From: an uncultured Lachnospiraceae bacterium
GTDB lineage: Bacteria; Bacillota; Clostridia; Lachnospirales; Lachnospiraceae
Assembly (NCBI GenBank): GCA_910580005.1
Contig: CAJTXH010000112.1
Span: 1 to 9,257, forward strand
Reading direction: 5' to 3'
Length of the DNA stretch: 9,257 bases
Of the stretch, positions 1 to 6,788 are shown in pieces. The notes beneath the pieces were generated by a model. It searched no databases, had not been told where the DNA came from, and was given only the letters and a program-made list of their open reading frames with translations. How positions within the stretch are numbered: the first letter of the stretch is position 1; each line of letters opens with the position of its first letter. A program made the position numbers and the translations under genes.

Positions 1-2
1 TT

Positions 3-608
3 TTTATATGTCCATTAGAATTTGAGTTAAAGAGATATGTTTTTCAGTGCCCTCTTCCGGAGCCTGTGGGTGGGAGGTATAAAAATCTTTTTGCTTACCT
101 CATCAGCCGTGGCATACCAGCCGGGACCATCCAGATGCTGGTCAGCCAGAAGATTATGTACCAGGAAAAAAACAGGAACAACATTGTATTCATTAATCAG
201 GAAAAAGATTTTGCAGAAATCCGCGGCACATATACATATGGGAGGCCTTTCCACGGTGTAGTCCCCGGCTGCCGGAAAGACGACTTCTAGTGGTTCAGGA
301 CCTCAAAGGATGCTGCAAAGGGTTATATCTGCGAAGCTGCCATTGATGCTATCAGCCTTTACGAATTACATAAAATGCAAGGCCAAATGGAGAATGCTTA
401 TTATATCAGCATAGCCGGTGTCGCCAAACAGCCTGCCATTGACAGGCTGGAACAGTCAAAGCTGCATATTGTGCTTGCAGTAGATAACGATGATGCCGGC
501 CAGAAATGCAGGGATAAAAATGCCAGCCTGGAGTATATTTTGCCAGTACATAAAGACTGGAATGAGGATCTGCAGGCTTTAAACGGTGACACTGCTGTTA
601 ACCAGTAA
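3..608 (+). pseudogene. DUF3991/TOPRIM domain protein, 5'-truncated by the window and broken by an in-frame stop
   Basis: One reading frame is open from position 3 to an in-frame TAG at 288-290 and continues in the same frame to TAA at 606-608. The N-terminal part (PVGGRYKNLFAYLISRGIP, then NIVFINQEKDFAEIRGTY) matches the DUF3991 type of region. After the TAG, YICEAAIDAISLYEL carries the TOPRIM glutamate motif and IVLAVDNDDAG carries the DxD motif. Such proteins sit on conjugative elements and plasmids and are thought to be primase-like; that role is family knowledge. The TAG is followed directly by TGG-TTC, so it probably replaced one Trp codon of a WWF-like stretch (TGG to TAG), a simple point nonsense change. 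GC is visibly higher here (about 47% in 301-360) than in the genes at the right (about 25% in 7081-7140). The C-terminus ends soon after KDWNEDL, near the usual family end, so few residues are lost there. The start lies outside the window. Confidence 0.8.
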
Positions 609-890
609 TTGCCTGGCTGTCGTTCTGTCCTACCTTATTTTTTTCTTCATTACAGTATCTTTTCATGCTGCACCAATGGTACAGGCAACAGATAACTGTA
701 ATTCCAGAGCCTTGCTTTTTAACAGCGGGGCTTTTCTTATGCCAGTAACCCATAAATTTTCTATGTGTACTGGCAGCATAGAAATTATTATGGAGTACTG
801 TAGTAAATATTCGGAATACTGTAATGCTGCATTTCCAGGAATCCGCATCCTGCAGTATGGATTTTCAATCCCCAAAATACAGTGCTGTTG
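598..890. repeat. Array of TACTG-core short repeats, candidate transposon end (TnsB sites)
   Basis: Seven exact TACTG/CAGTA pentamers lie at 603-607, 653-657, 743-747, 768-772, 796-800, 817-821 and 853-857, with looser copies at 695-698 and 880-884. This is about one per 40 bp, against roughly one per 170-250 bp in the tns genes. Flanks are also shared: CATTACAGTAT (648-658) is the exact reverse complement of ATACTGTAATG (816-826), and GGAGTACTGTAGT (792) resembles GGAATACTGTAAT (813), 21 bp apart. Tn7-like ends carry several TnsB-binding repeats of about 22 bp, so an end here is plausible, on the tnsD-distal side of the operon. A terminal TGT at 596-598 would be a possible boundary. The exact boundary and any target duplication are not established. 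No credible gene was found in this stretch. Confidence 0.45.
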
Positions 891-953
891 TTTACACATC
901 AAAAAACTTGGCATTCCAAAACTTACTAATCTTGGAATACCAAGGCTGCATTT
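813..953 (+). repeat. Imperfect direct repeat GGAATAC-n5/7-CTGCATTT
   Basis: GGAATAC (813-819) followed after 7 bp by CTGCATTT (827-834) recurs as GGAATAC (934-940) followed after 5 bp by CTGCATTT (946-953). The second copy overlaps the terminator stem at 932-944. It may be part of the same repeat family as the TACTG array, or a small local duplication. Confidence 0.45.
901..944 (-). terminator. Intrinsic terminator of the minus-strand genes
   Basis: Arms 907-919 (CTTGGCATTCCAA) and 932-944 (TTGGAATACCAAG) form a 13-bp stem with a 12-nt loop. On the minus-strand RNA the single non-Watson-Crick pair is G-U, whereas on the plus strand it would be a C-A mismatch, so minus is the working orientation. 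AAAAAA at 901-906 gives six U residues directly after the stem. It lies about 25 nt past the stop codon at 970-972 and no comparable terminator was found after tnsD, so it may end the whole tns transcript as well. Confidence 0.85.
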
Positions 954-969
954 TGATACAACATCCATT

Positions 970-1395
970 TTATATTAAACCGATCTGCTGCACTGCCGTT
1001 TTCATAATATCCTCCTTCCCTAAATCCGATATACAGAACCTCATGTTGTAAAACTCTGCAAAATGAAGGACCCTTTTTACAATAATGGACATGTACATTT
1101 CATATCCATAATTACATCTAGCATTTTCAAACCATACCTCCTTCTTTCCGGGCAGGACAGCAACTGACATCCATGCAACCAATGGGACATTCCTGCATCC
1201 TTCCATATCATATAGCCCCACAGGAAGGTCAACTGCCCCGCCAGTATAATCATATATCCTGATAATCCCCTTTTCTAACCTGTCCTCAACTAAAATGCTG
1301 TCATTACACCCCAAAGGGCATTCGCCAATCCTTGCATGCCATTGGTCATCATTCAGTGCCTGCTTATTTTTTTGTATATAGCTGTAATCCGGCAT
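970..1395 (-). CDS. Hypothetical protein, 141 aa, downstream of tnsD
   Basis: I do not recognise this protein. It starts at ATG (1393-1395) with AAAGGAG at 1404-1410, 8 nt upstream, and ends just before a good intrinsic terminator, so it looks like a real expressed gene. It appears soluble: no signal peptide or membrane segment is visible. Five cysteines are scattered (as in GECPLGCND, GCRN, ARCNYG, RFCISD), including a C-x3-C early on that could bind metal, but no standard zinc finger is evident. It is transcribed in the same direction as tnsABCD, 222 bp downstream of tnsD and inside the presumed transposon end, so it may be an accessory transposition protein or cargo. A promoter of its own is possible in the gap. 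Confidence 0.7.
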   Translation of the reverse strand: MPDYSYIQKNKQALNDDQWHARIGECPLGCNDSILVEDRLEKGIIRIYDYTGGAVDLPVGLYDMEGCRNVPLVAWMSVAVLPGKKEVWFENARCNYGYEMYMSIIVKRVLHFAEFYNMRFCISDLGKEDIMKTAVQQIGLI

Positions 1396-1617
1396 AAGAA
1401 AAACTCCTTTCTAAAAACCGCTATTGAAAATAAATTACTGTTACAATGTTCCTGGCTATATTGTATCAAATAAAAATACAGGTTAATTTTTGCAGAAATA
1501 GAATAGACCACACCTCCTTCTCTTTTGGCATAGCACTAATCCGTTCCTGCATTTATATGCTTTCAGCCAAATAAAATCCACATGCTTATAATTTAGGGAT
1601 TCCCCACAATACTTGTA
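1396..1617 (-). promoter_or_regulatory. Gap between tnsD and the 141-aa gene, possible internal promoter
   Basis: On the minus strand TACAAT (plus 1460-1465) could be a -10 box, with only a weak -35 upstream (AATTAA, 17 bp away). TACAAT (1442-1447) and ATTGTA (1460-1465) form inverted half sites 12 bp apart. A good GGAGGTG sequence at about 1511-1518 has no sensible start codon behind it. No terminator follows tnsD, so read-through into the small gene is also possible. Confidence 0.3.
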
Positions 1618-2970
1618 TCATTTTGCAGGCCTAAGTAATAACTTGATTGCATCTGCAGTAACCTTGTCTGCATACTGTTCTAAAAATGGAAGAATTACAT
1701 CTGCATTCTTCCTCTTGACCCCTGATAATTCCCGGATATCATACCAAAAAACTGGCTTGTCCATTTTATCGGCCCTAACTTTTTTGTATGTCCATACCAG
1801 CCTCCTGGCCCAGTTCTGGGCATAAGATTCCTTATACCTACCCAGTATTTCACGGCACTTTGGCATATTTTCAAGCCTGTGGTTTGGTATCCCTGCCAAT
1901 TTATATACTAATCTTTCAGAAACTCTTTCCGGCCTTCCTGTATCATTGATATTGCCATGGTAGATATCATAAGCAGCCTTCTCTAATATTGGTGCCATTT
2001 CTTCATCATACCGTTTCCAATCTTTTGGTGTTTCTTCTTTGGGACATCTGGTTTCCTGTCCACTCAAAATTTGTCTTTCCGACAATGAAGGATGTAAAAG
2101 ATTATCAACTGAAATCCCCAAGTAAAATGCTATCTGGCATACTATTGAAAAATCAGACCTGTTTCCTAATAGTGTCCTTTGAATCTGGTACAAACTGGCA
2201 ACATCATTCAATCCATTCCCTCTGTAATATTTTTGTATATCATCAGCAAGCATCTGGGTGTTTCTTGTTTTTCCAGTGGAAGATATATATTTTGTATCTT
2301 CCATGCCATAAAAAAGTATTGTGCTGATTGCTATATTATTCTCAAAATCCATAGGTGCTTCAAAAACCTGTTCCATATAGGATGCAAATTCTATTTCAAG
2401 AGAATTTTTAATGTATACTGCTTTATCTTCCTCTATGTCCATCTCAGCAGGATTTAAAGTAAAGGTCTTGCTGCTTGTTGCTGTTATCTTTGAATTTATA
2501 AGTTTACACTTATGCCGGACACATAAAGCCATATTTCGGATTTGATGGTTTCTATGCCAGTATGCTTCACCGTACTGTTTCCTGTCAGATGATGCACATA
2601 TAGGACAGTATTTCAGATACTTATCTTCTTCACTCCTTGGCAGGATGGAAAATAACTGGTGTGCATCACAATAACTATGTTCCAGTTTGTACAAAGCCTC
2701 TTTCTTTTTTGATAGTCCAATAAATCTCGCATATTGTGGGAACATAGTATGTTCAGTAACCAGTTTATCTATCGGGTACATGTTTTTAATTACCTGTTCC
2801 ATTTCTGGATTCAGATGCCCTATAAATTCTTTGCTTGGGTTACAGTGCCTGTTATATAGCAGGTCTTCCAATGCAGTCCTGCTTGCTGTATAACCTGAAT
2901 GTACATAGTACCTGCAGAACCAGCTGTAAACCAGTTCATCTGGATAAATGGATGGCACAAACCCTGTCAC
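1618..2970 (-). CDS. tnsD: TnsD/TniQ-family transposition target selector
   Basis: A 450-residue TniQ/TnsD protein. In Tn7 TnsD (about 508 aa) binds the attachment site and recruits TnsC; the same role is inferred here. The TniQ N-terminus is clear (FVPSIYPDELVYSWFCRY, residues 4-21). A zinc-binding stretch follows with CPIC at 122-125, histidines 139/142 and CVRH at 150-153. QIAFYLGISVDNLL further on looks like a helix-turn-helix, and the basic C-terminal third (IPNHRLENMP ... WARRLVWTYKKVRADK) probably adds DNA contacts. It starts at GTG (2968-2970), overlapping the tnsC TGA by 4 bp (GTGA), with GAGGAGGT at 2977-2984, 6 nt upstream: translational coupling. Its length is nearer TnsD than the short TniQ of CRISPR-associated elements, and no CRISPR locus is visible. 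The target site cannot be read from the protein. Confidence 0.88.
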   Translation of the reverse strand: MTGFVPSIYPDELVYSWFCRYYVHSGYTASRTALEDLLYNRHCNPSKEFIGHLNPEMEQVIKNMYPIDKLVTEHTMFPQYARFIGLSKKKEALYKLEHSYCDAHQLFSILPRSEEDKYLKYCPICASSDRKQYGEAYWHRNHQIRNMALCVRHKCKLINSKITATSSKTFTLNPAEMDIEEDKAVYIKNSLEIEFASYMEQVFEAPMDFENNIAISTILFYGMEDTKYISSTGKTRNTQMLADDIQKYYRGNGLNDVASLYQIQRTLLGNRSDFSIVCQIAFYLGISVDNLLHPSLSERQILSGQETRCPKEETPKDWKRYDEEMAPILEKAAYDIYHGNINDTGRPERVSERLVYKLAGIPNHRLENMPKCREILGRYKESYAQNWARRLVWTYKKVRADKMDKPVFWYDIRELSGVKRKNADVILPFLEQYADKVTADAIKLLLRPAK

Positions 2971-4208
2971 ACAGCTACCTCCTCAACAAAAAATCCCTTT
3001 TCTCTTAATAACATTACTGCATCTTCTCCACATTCTTTTGACTGTTTTATTACTGTTGCAGTCTGTACATCCACATCTGGTTCATTATGCACTTCCTTCT
3101 GTATATCTGGCACTTTCTTTTTGGCAACAGAAGAAGTCTGGCTTCTTTTCTTTTGCTTAACCTTAACAAAATCCTGTATATTTTTTAATCTTTCATTATG
3201 TGCCATCAGGATTGTTTCTCTGTTTAACTCTTCTTTTCCTGTCAGTATTGCTATCTGCTGTGCTTCCATTATTACTGATACTAAAATAGCAATAATCCCA
3301 CCTGTACATTCATATACCAGTTCTATAATACCAGGTGTAAGTTCAGTTGGATGTGCTACATACTGGTAGGAAAACAATATTTCGCAAAACTGTATAAAAT
3401 AGTCATTACATGGTAATGCAGAATAAGACAGGCCTACACTTCTTCTTGCTAACTGCATCTCCTGGCCAAAGAACATTTCTGTTTCTGGTAACCCGACTAA
3501 GCATATTGACACACCACTGGCATTTATTAACTGTGTCATGGAAGCCACAAGGTTAACCCCTCCTTTGTTCCTGCATATATTCTGGCATTCATCAATTACA
3601 ATCAAAAGGATATTATTGAGTGCCACCTGCGATACAGTTCCAATCAGGTTATCAATGGATGCCCTGCTTTTAACTGCAATCTGTTCATAGTTTGTCCCTG
3701 TTGCCATATCGACTTGTGACAGGATTGCCAACAATAATCCTTTAACAGAACAGTCATGCGGGCACTGCACATTGATGCAGGGAATAATCTGTGCATATGG
3801 TTCTTTTGTCACAATAATCTGCTCCCCACCAGATAAAACGATACTTTTTGCTATGGCTGTACTCTTGCCAATCCCACTTGGTCCAATTATGGAGAAACTG
3901 TCTGAACCTCCCAAGACAGAATGGTATCCTATGCCATGCAGCCTTTTATGGTTCTGGTTTCCCTGCATGGCAGCATCTCTTGTCTGCTTCTTTTTCAATG
4001 AATGCAGCATTGCAAGATATATTTTGCTGTAAATCTCATAACTCATTGCAGATGGCACATAAATATCTGTCATTGCATCTAATGCTGTAAGCCTCGTTCC
4101 TGCATCAGCTTTACAAATCTCATGACTATAAACTGGAAGTGATAACATAGTTTTCTCAAGTTCGTGCCCCATCAGCATTTTAGGCATCTGTTCTATCAAA
4201 TTCTCCAT
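2967..4208 (-). CDS. tnsC: TnsC, AAA+ ATPase transposition regulator
   Basis: A 413-residue TnsC/TniB-like AAA+ ATPase, which in Tn7 links the target selector to the TnsAB transposase and controls its activity through ATP. Walker A is GPSGIGKS (109-116) and Walker B is ILLIVIDE (200-207, with D206 and E207); a sensor-like CLVGLPET follows at about 236-243. The first 100 residues fit a TnsB/target-interaction region. The C-terminal tail is basic (KVKQKKRSQTSSVAKKK), as expected for DNA or protein contact. It starts at ATG (4206-4208) with GAGGAGGT at 4214-4221, 5 nt upstream, and overlaps the tnsB end by 29 bp; its end overlaps tnsD by 4 bp. The motifs are intact, so it should be functional. 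Confidence 0.93.
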   Translation of the reverse strand: MENLIEQMPKMLMGHELEKTMLSLPVYSHEICKADAGTRLTALDAMTDIYVPSAMSYEIYSKIYLAMLHSLKKKQTRDAAMQGNQNHKRLHGIGYHSVLGGSDSFSIIGPSGIGKSTAIAKSIVLSGGEQIIVTKEPYAQIIPCINVQCPHDCSVKGLLLAILSQVDMATGTNYEQIAVKSRASIDNLIGTVSQVALNNILLIVIDECQNICRNKGGVNLVASMTQLINASGVSICLVGLPETEMFFGQEMQLARRSVGLSYSALPCNDYFIQFCEILFSYQYVAHPTELTPGIIELVYECTGGIIAILVSVIMEAQQIAILTGKEELNRETILMAHNERLKNIQDFVKVKQKKRSQTSSVAKKKVPDIQKEVHNEPDVDVQTATVIKQSKECGEDAVMLLREKGFFVEEVAV

Positions 4209-6045
4209 CCTGTACCTCCTCTATAAAATCTTTATGTCTTTCTTCCTTTGCTCTCTTTTTTGTTTCTCTTATCCCTTTAACATTAACATCCCTGCTTTTC
4301 TCTTTGCCTTCAACTATTCTTTCAACATGTGATGCCAGGTCAACCCTGCCCTGCAGATTTTTGGGTATTGCATCACCTATTATGTTTCTTTGGATTGACT
4401 GTATCTCTTTGATTTCCCCAAAACTTTTGCCTGTGAACCGGGATTCAATCAAACAGAATTCAATAAAATTACCCTCATGTATCAGATACACCTTATCAGC
4501 AGATTCTGGATTGTATGCTGCTATGGCATCACCACCAGTTAAATATTCCTCTGTAAAATTCCTTTTTTCAGAGTCGTACCGCAACCCAAAAACAATTAAC
4601 CCCTGCCGTGCAAATCTGGCATTGGTTCTTGGCAGCAAAGTCATTATTAATTCCTTTTTGGAAACTGCAATCAGATTACATCCTGGTTGTTTTTTACCCC
4701 ATTCAAAAATACTGCCTGGATATGGCTGTACCTTTGCCTCTGCCATTTCTTCTGTATATGGATAATTTCCCACAATCCGCTGGTTGTTGTTAAACAATAT
4801 TGCATGGATAATAACTTTCTCATAATCTTCCATAGTCAGGCAGGCATTTTTACGGTAATCTGGAGCAAGCCTTTCGCCAGCATTCTTATCTACATACCCA
4901 TGATCCATCAGAAAGGGTTTTACAGAATCCTGCAACAACTGGAAGCTCCTCTCTACAATAGATTTCAATTCTGGCCTCAGAGGAGGAAGGTTTACCAGTG
5001 TAACACCTAATTCAGTAATCTGTGAGAATGTAGCAGACTGGTACTCACTGACCATATCCGAAACTATGACAGCTGGCATCTGCTTTGAATCCCACTGCTC
5101 TTTCTTAATAATGATTCCAAACTTTTTACACCATTCCACTTTATCATCAATAACATTCAGCATTAAATCTCTTAAAGAATATGTTCCACCTTCCCAAGTT
5201 AAGGAATATCCCATAACAAAACCATTACTATATGCATCAGTTATAATAGTTAAAACTGGTCTGCCCACAAGGTTTCCAGCATCATCAACCAGATAAATAT
5301 CACAGATTGTTGCATCAATCATTCCAACACCTACATTTGATGCAAATTCCTGCACACCTTCCCCTAACAGTGGCCTGTAATTTCGTTGGTAATCCTTAAT
5401 GCCATTTCTTGATATAATTACATTTTGTCTTGTTTTATATTTGCTGTAGAAATACCTGAACTGGTTAAATGATGGACACTCTGGAAGTAGTACACCTTCC
5501 CCATCACAATATTTCTCTTTTATCATATAAGTGTATGCTGTTTTCAGGCTGTTTTTATGCCTTGTAAAATAGAACTTGTTCAATGCCCATCTGAAGTTCT
5601 TTTCATCTTTTGTAAGTTCTTTATCTGGGACACATCTTTTTTTAGGTACAAGAACAGATATATCCTGAAAAGCAAGATACTGGCATAGATAAGTCCTGGC
5701 TGTCTGTATAGAAATCCCTTTTTCTTTTGCAACCCTTCCGATTGCCTTAGTACGGAACCTGTCATCTGCAAGAAAAGGCAGGATGCCTGCAACTACTGTG
5801 AACCTTTCATGTGCAATCCTTCTGGCTTTTGGTGGCAGGTCATCTTCTTCTGTCAGGACTGTTCCTGTGGCATCTAATAATTCTTCCTCTGTACAGTTTC
5901 CATACCCATTAATTTCTTCTTTCTTATACCACTTGGGCATTGTCTTTCTTATACAGTCAATTATCAAGACAGCATCTTCCTCTACAGCCAGTACCCTGTA
6001 TATACATCCATTATCTTTAAGAAGTTGGTTCTTCTCCATTGGCAT
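4180..6045 (-). CDS. tnsB: TnsB, DDE-type transposase (rve domain)
   Basis: A 621-residue TnsB/Mu A-like DDE transposase that cuts and joins the 3' ends of the element. Numbering from MPMEK, the catalytic triad reads D244 (GMIDATICD), D330 (VIVSDMVSEY) and E365 (KSIVERSF). The D-to-E spacing of 35 matches Tn7 TnsB (D361, E396). An N-terminal helix-turn-helix-like region lies at about 85-125 (KEKGISIQTARTYL), and the tail is highly charged (KRAKEERHKDFIEE) as in TnsB parts that touch TnsC. The start is the ATG at 6043-6045, preceded by a purine run at 6046-6058 giving AAGGAGG 6 nt upstream; the ATG at 6037-6039 is an alternative. A longer reading from TTG at 6075 has no good ribosome site. It overlaps tnsA by 29 bp and tnsC by 29 bp. 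Confidence 0.92.
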   Translation of the reverse strand: MPMEKNQLLKDNGCIYRVLAVEEDAVLIIDCIRKTMPKWYKKEEINGYGNCTEEELLDATGTVLTEEDDLPPKARRIAHERFTVVAGILPFLADDRFRTKAIGRVAKEKGISIQTARTYLCQYLAFQDISVLVPKKRCVPDKELTKDEKNFRWALNKFYFTRHKNSLKTAYTYMIKEKYCDGEGVLLPECPSFNQFRYFYSKYKTRQNVIISRNGIKDYQRNYRPLLGEGVQEFASNVGVGMIDATICDIYLVDDAGNLVGRPVLTIITDAYSNGFVMGYSLTWEGGTYSLRDLMLNVIDDKVEWCKKFGIIIKKEQWDSKQMPAVIVSDMVSEYQSATFSQITELGVTLVNLPPLRPELKSIVERSFQLLQDSVKPFLMDHGYVDKNAGERLAPDYRKNACLTMEDYEKVIIHAILFNNNQRIVGNYPYTEEMAEAKVQPYPGSIFEWGKKQPGCNLIAVSKKELIMTLLPRTNARFARQGLIVFGLRYDSEKRNFTEEYLTGGDAIAAYNPESADKVYLIHEGNFIEFCLIESRFTGKSFGEIKEIQSIQRNIIGDAIPKNLQGRVDLASHVERIVEGKEKSRDVNVKGIRETKKRAKEERHKDFIEEVQDGEFDRTDA

Positions 6046-6406
6046 CCTCCTCCTCCTTCTTTTTATCCACCACAATGCCCCAGTCTGTCACTCCTCTTCT
6101 TATCCAGTAGTTCCTTGATTCATCCAATAATTTTGCTGTCATTGGTTTTGTCAGATTTTTCCTGAACACACACTCCCGAACCATCAAATCCCCATCTGCT
6201 TTTGTTGCAACGAAATCAGAACAGTAATCACCCATTTCCAGACCTTCTAACAGAACCTGGCATCTGAACTCTTTTACATCTGGATTTTCCTGTAACTTCT
6301 CTGCATATTTAGACTCAATAGCATTATAGGTACGGGCCACACCATCAGCACATTTACTCATAGTCCTCTTCTCACATCTGGTTCTTTTATAACCTTTTGG
6401 TTTCAT
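6017..6406 (-). CDS. tnsA: TnsA-like endonuclease, short form
   Basis: A 129-residue protein matching only the catalytic domain of TnsA, the restriction-endonuclease-fold nuclease that cuts the 5' ends so Tn7 leaves by cut-and-paste. Tn7 TnsA is about 270 residues and has a second, TnsC-contacting domain absent here. Visible active-site-like residues: E31 or E37 (ESKYAEKL), D64 (YCSDFV) and E78 (VRECVF). The lysine usual two residues after the last acidic position is V80 here, with R82/K83 close by; this may be a family variant or a defect. The C-terminal tail is very acidic and basic (DKKKEEEDANGEEP), encoded by the purine run that also serves as the tnsB ribosome site. The start ATG is preceded by AAGGA at about 6417-6421. 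First gene of the tns operon. Confidence 0.82.
   Translation of the reverse strand: MKPKGYKRTRCEKRTMSKCADGVARTYNAIESKYAEKLQENPDVKEFRCQVLLEGLEMGDYCSDFVATKADGDLMVRECVFRKNLTKPMTAKLLDESRNYWIRRGVTDWGIVVDKKKEEEDANGEEPTS
6046..6058 (-). promoter_or_regulatory. Dual-use polypurine ribosome binding site of tnsB
   Basis: On the minus strand this is a run of GGAGG repeats preceded by AA. It lies inside the last codons of tnsA, where it encodes the KKEEED stretch, and places Shine-Dalgarno sequence 0-6 nt from the ATG at 6045 and 6 nt from the ATG at 6039. It decides the tnsB start and couples its translation to tnsA. Confidence 0.7.
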
Positions 6407-6670
6407 AAGACATCATCCTTTCCACATCATCAAAATCTTTGATATTACATTCCACAATAATTATGCCATAATGCTATAAAGGAAAATTTCTGCAAAAAAC
6501 ACCTTAGAAACCTGTAGCTTCATAATTAAATTTATTGGAGAAGCACTCCATAGTTAATGATAATGCCCGAATTTTTGCCCTGACATATAGAAAACTGCCC
6601 AAAATTATATTTTTGGGGGCATAATTTGTGAGCAAACAAAACAAATACTACTTTCTATATAATATACAGA
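6407..6670 (-). promoter_or_regulatory. tnsA leader and presumed tns operon promoter
   Basis: This is non-coding and must hold the tns promoter if the upstream terminator (6670-6713) works. A near-perfect palindrome ATTATGCCATAAT spans 6460-6472 and could be an operator or contain the -10 region. A second inverted repeat pairs CCCAAAA (6598-6604) with TTTTGGG (6611-6617) around a 6-bp AT centre. Promoter hexamers on the minus strand are weak and I cannot choose between them. No TACTG repeats are found here, so this does not look like a matching transposon end. Confidence 0.4.
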
Positions 6671-6713
6671 AAAAAGGAAGAGCCTGAAAAATAATCATCC
6701 TTCAGGTTCTTCC
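6670..6713 (-). terminator. Intrinsic terminator of the 6789-7454 gene
   Basis: Arms 6676-6688 (GGAAGAGCCTGAA) and 6701-6713 (TTCAGGTTCTTCC) form a 13-bp stem with one internal mismatch on the minus strand and a 12-nt loop. AAAAAA at 6670-6675 supplies the U tract on the minus strand. It separates this gene from tnsA. Confidence 0.82.
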
Positions 6714-6788
6714 AAATAGTTAACTTATTATTTCCTGCTATTGTTTTAAAAAAGTTAAATCCTATGAATAGTATATACTTTTATTCAA

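Noticed and set aside
908..943. Two 12-bp palindromes TTGGCATTCCAA and TTGGAATACCAA, 24 bp apart, first read as tandem operators
   Set aside because: Together with the adjacent A6 they form one 13-bp minus-strand terminator stem, which explains them better.
740..960. Possible CRISPR array from the repeated short motifs
   Set aside because: Repeats are short, in both orientations and irregularly spaced; no repeat-spacer pattern and no cas genes.
586..978. Open frames on both strands between the TOPRIM gene and the 141-aa gene (130 aa plus, 101 aa minus)
   Set aside because: No ribosome sites, no recognisable protein character, and they run through the terminator at 901-944 and the repeat array.
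1466..1552. 28-codon minus-strand frame (MQERISAMPKEKEVW...)
   Set aside because: A stop lies directly upstream, there is no ribosome site, and the length is within chance.
2899..3369. 156-aa plus-strand frame
   Set aside because: It lies opposite tnsC and tnsD, which have clear motifs and coupled ribosome sites.
6407..6788. Second transposon end directly upstream of tnsA, as in Tn7
   Set aside because: No TACTG-core repeats here; the structures present are a terminator and isolated inverted repeats.
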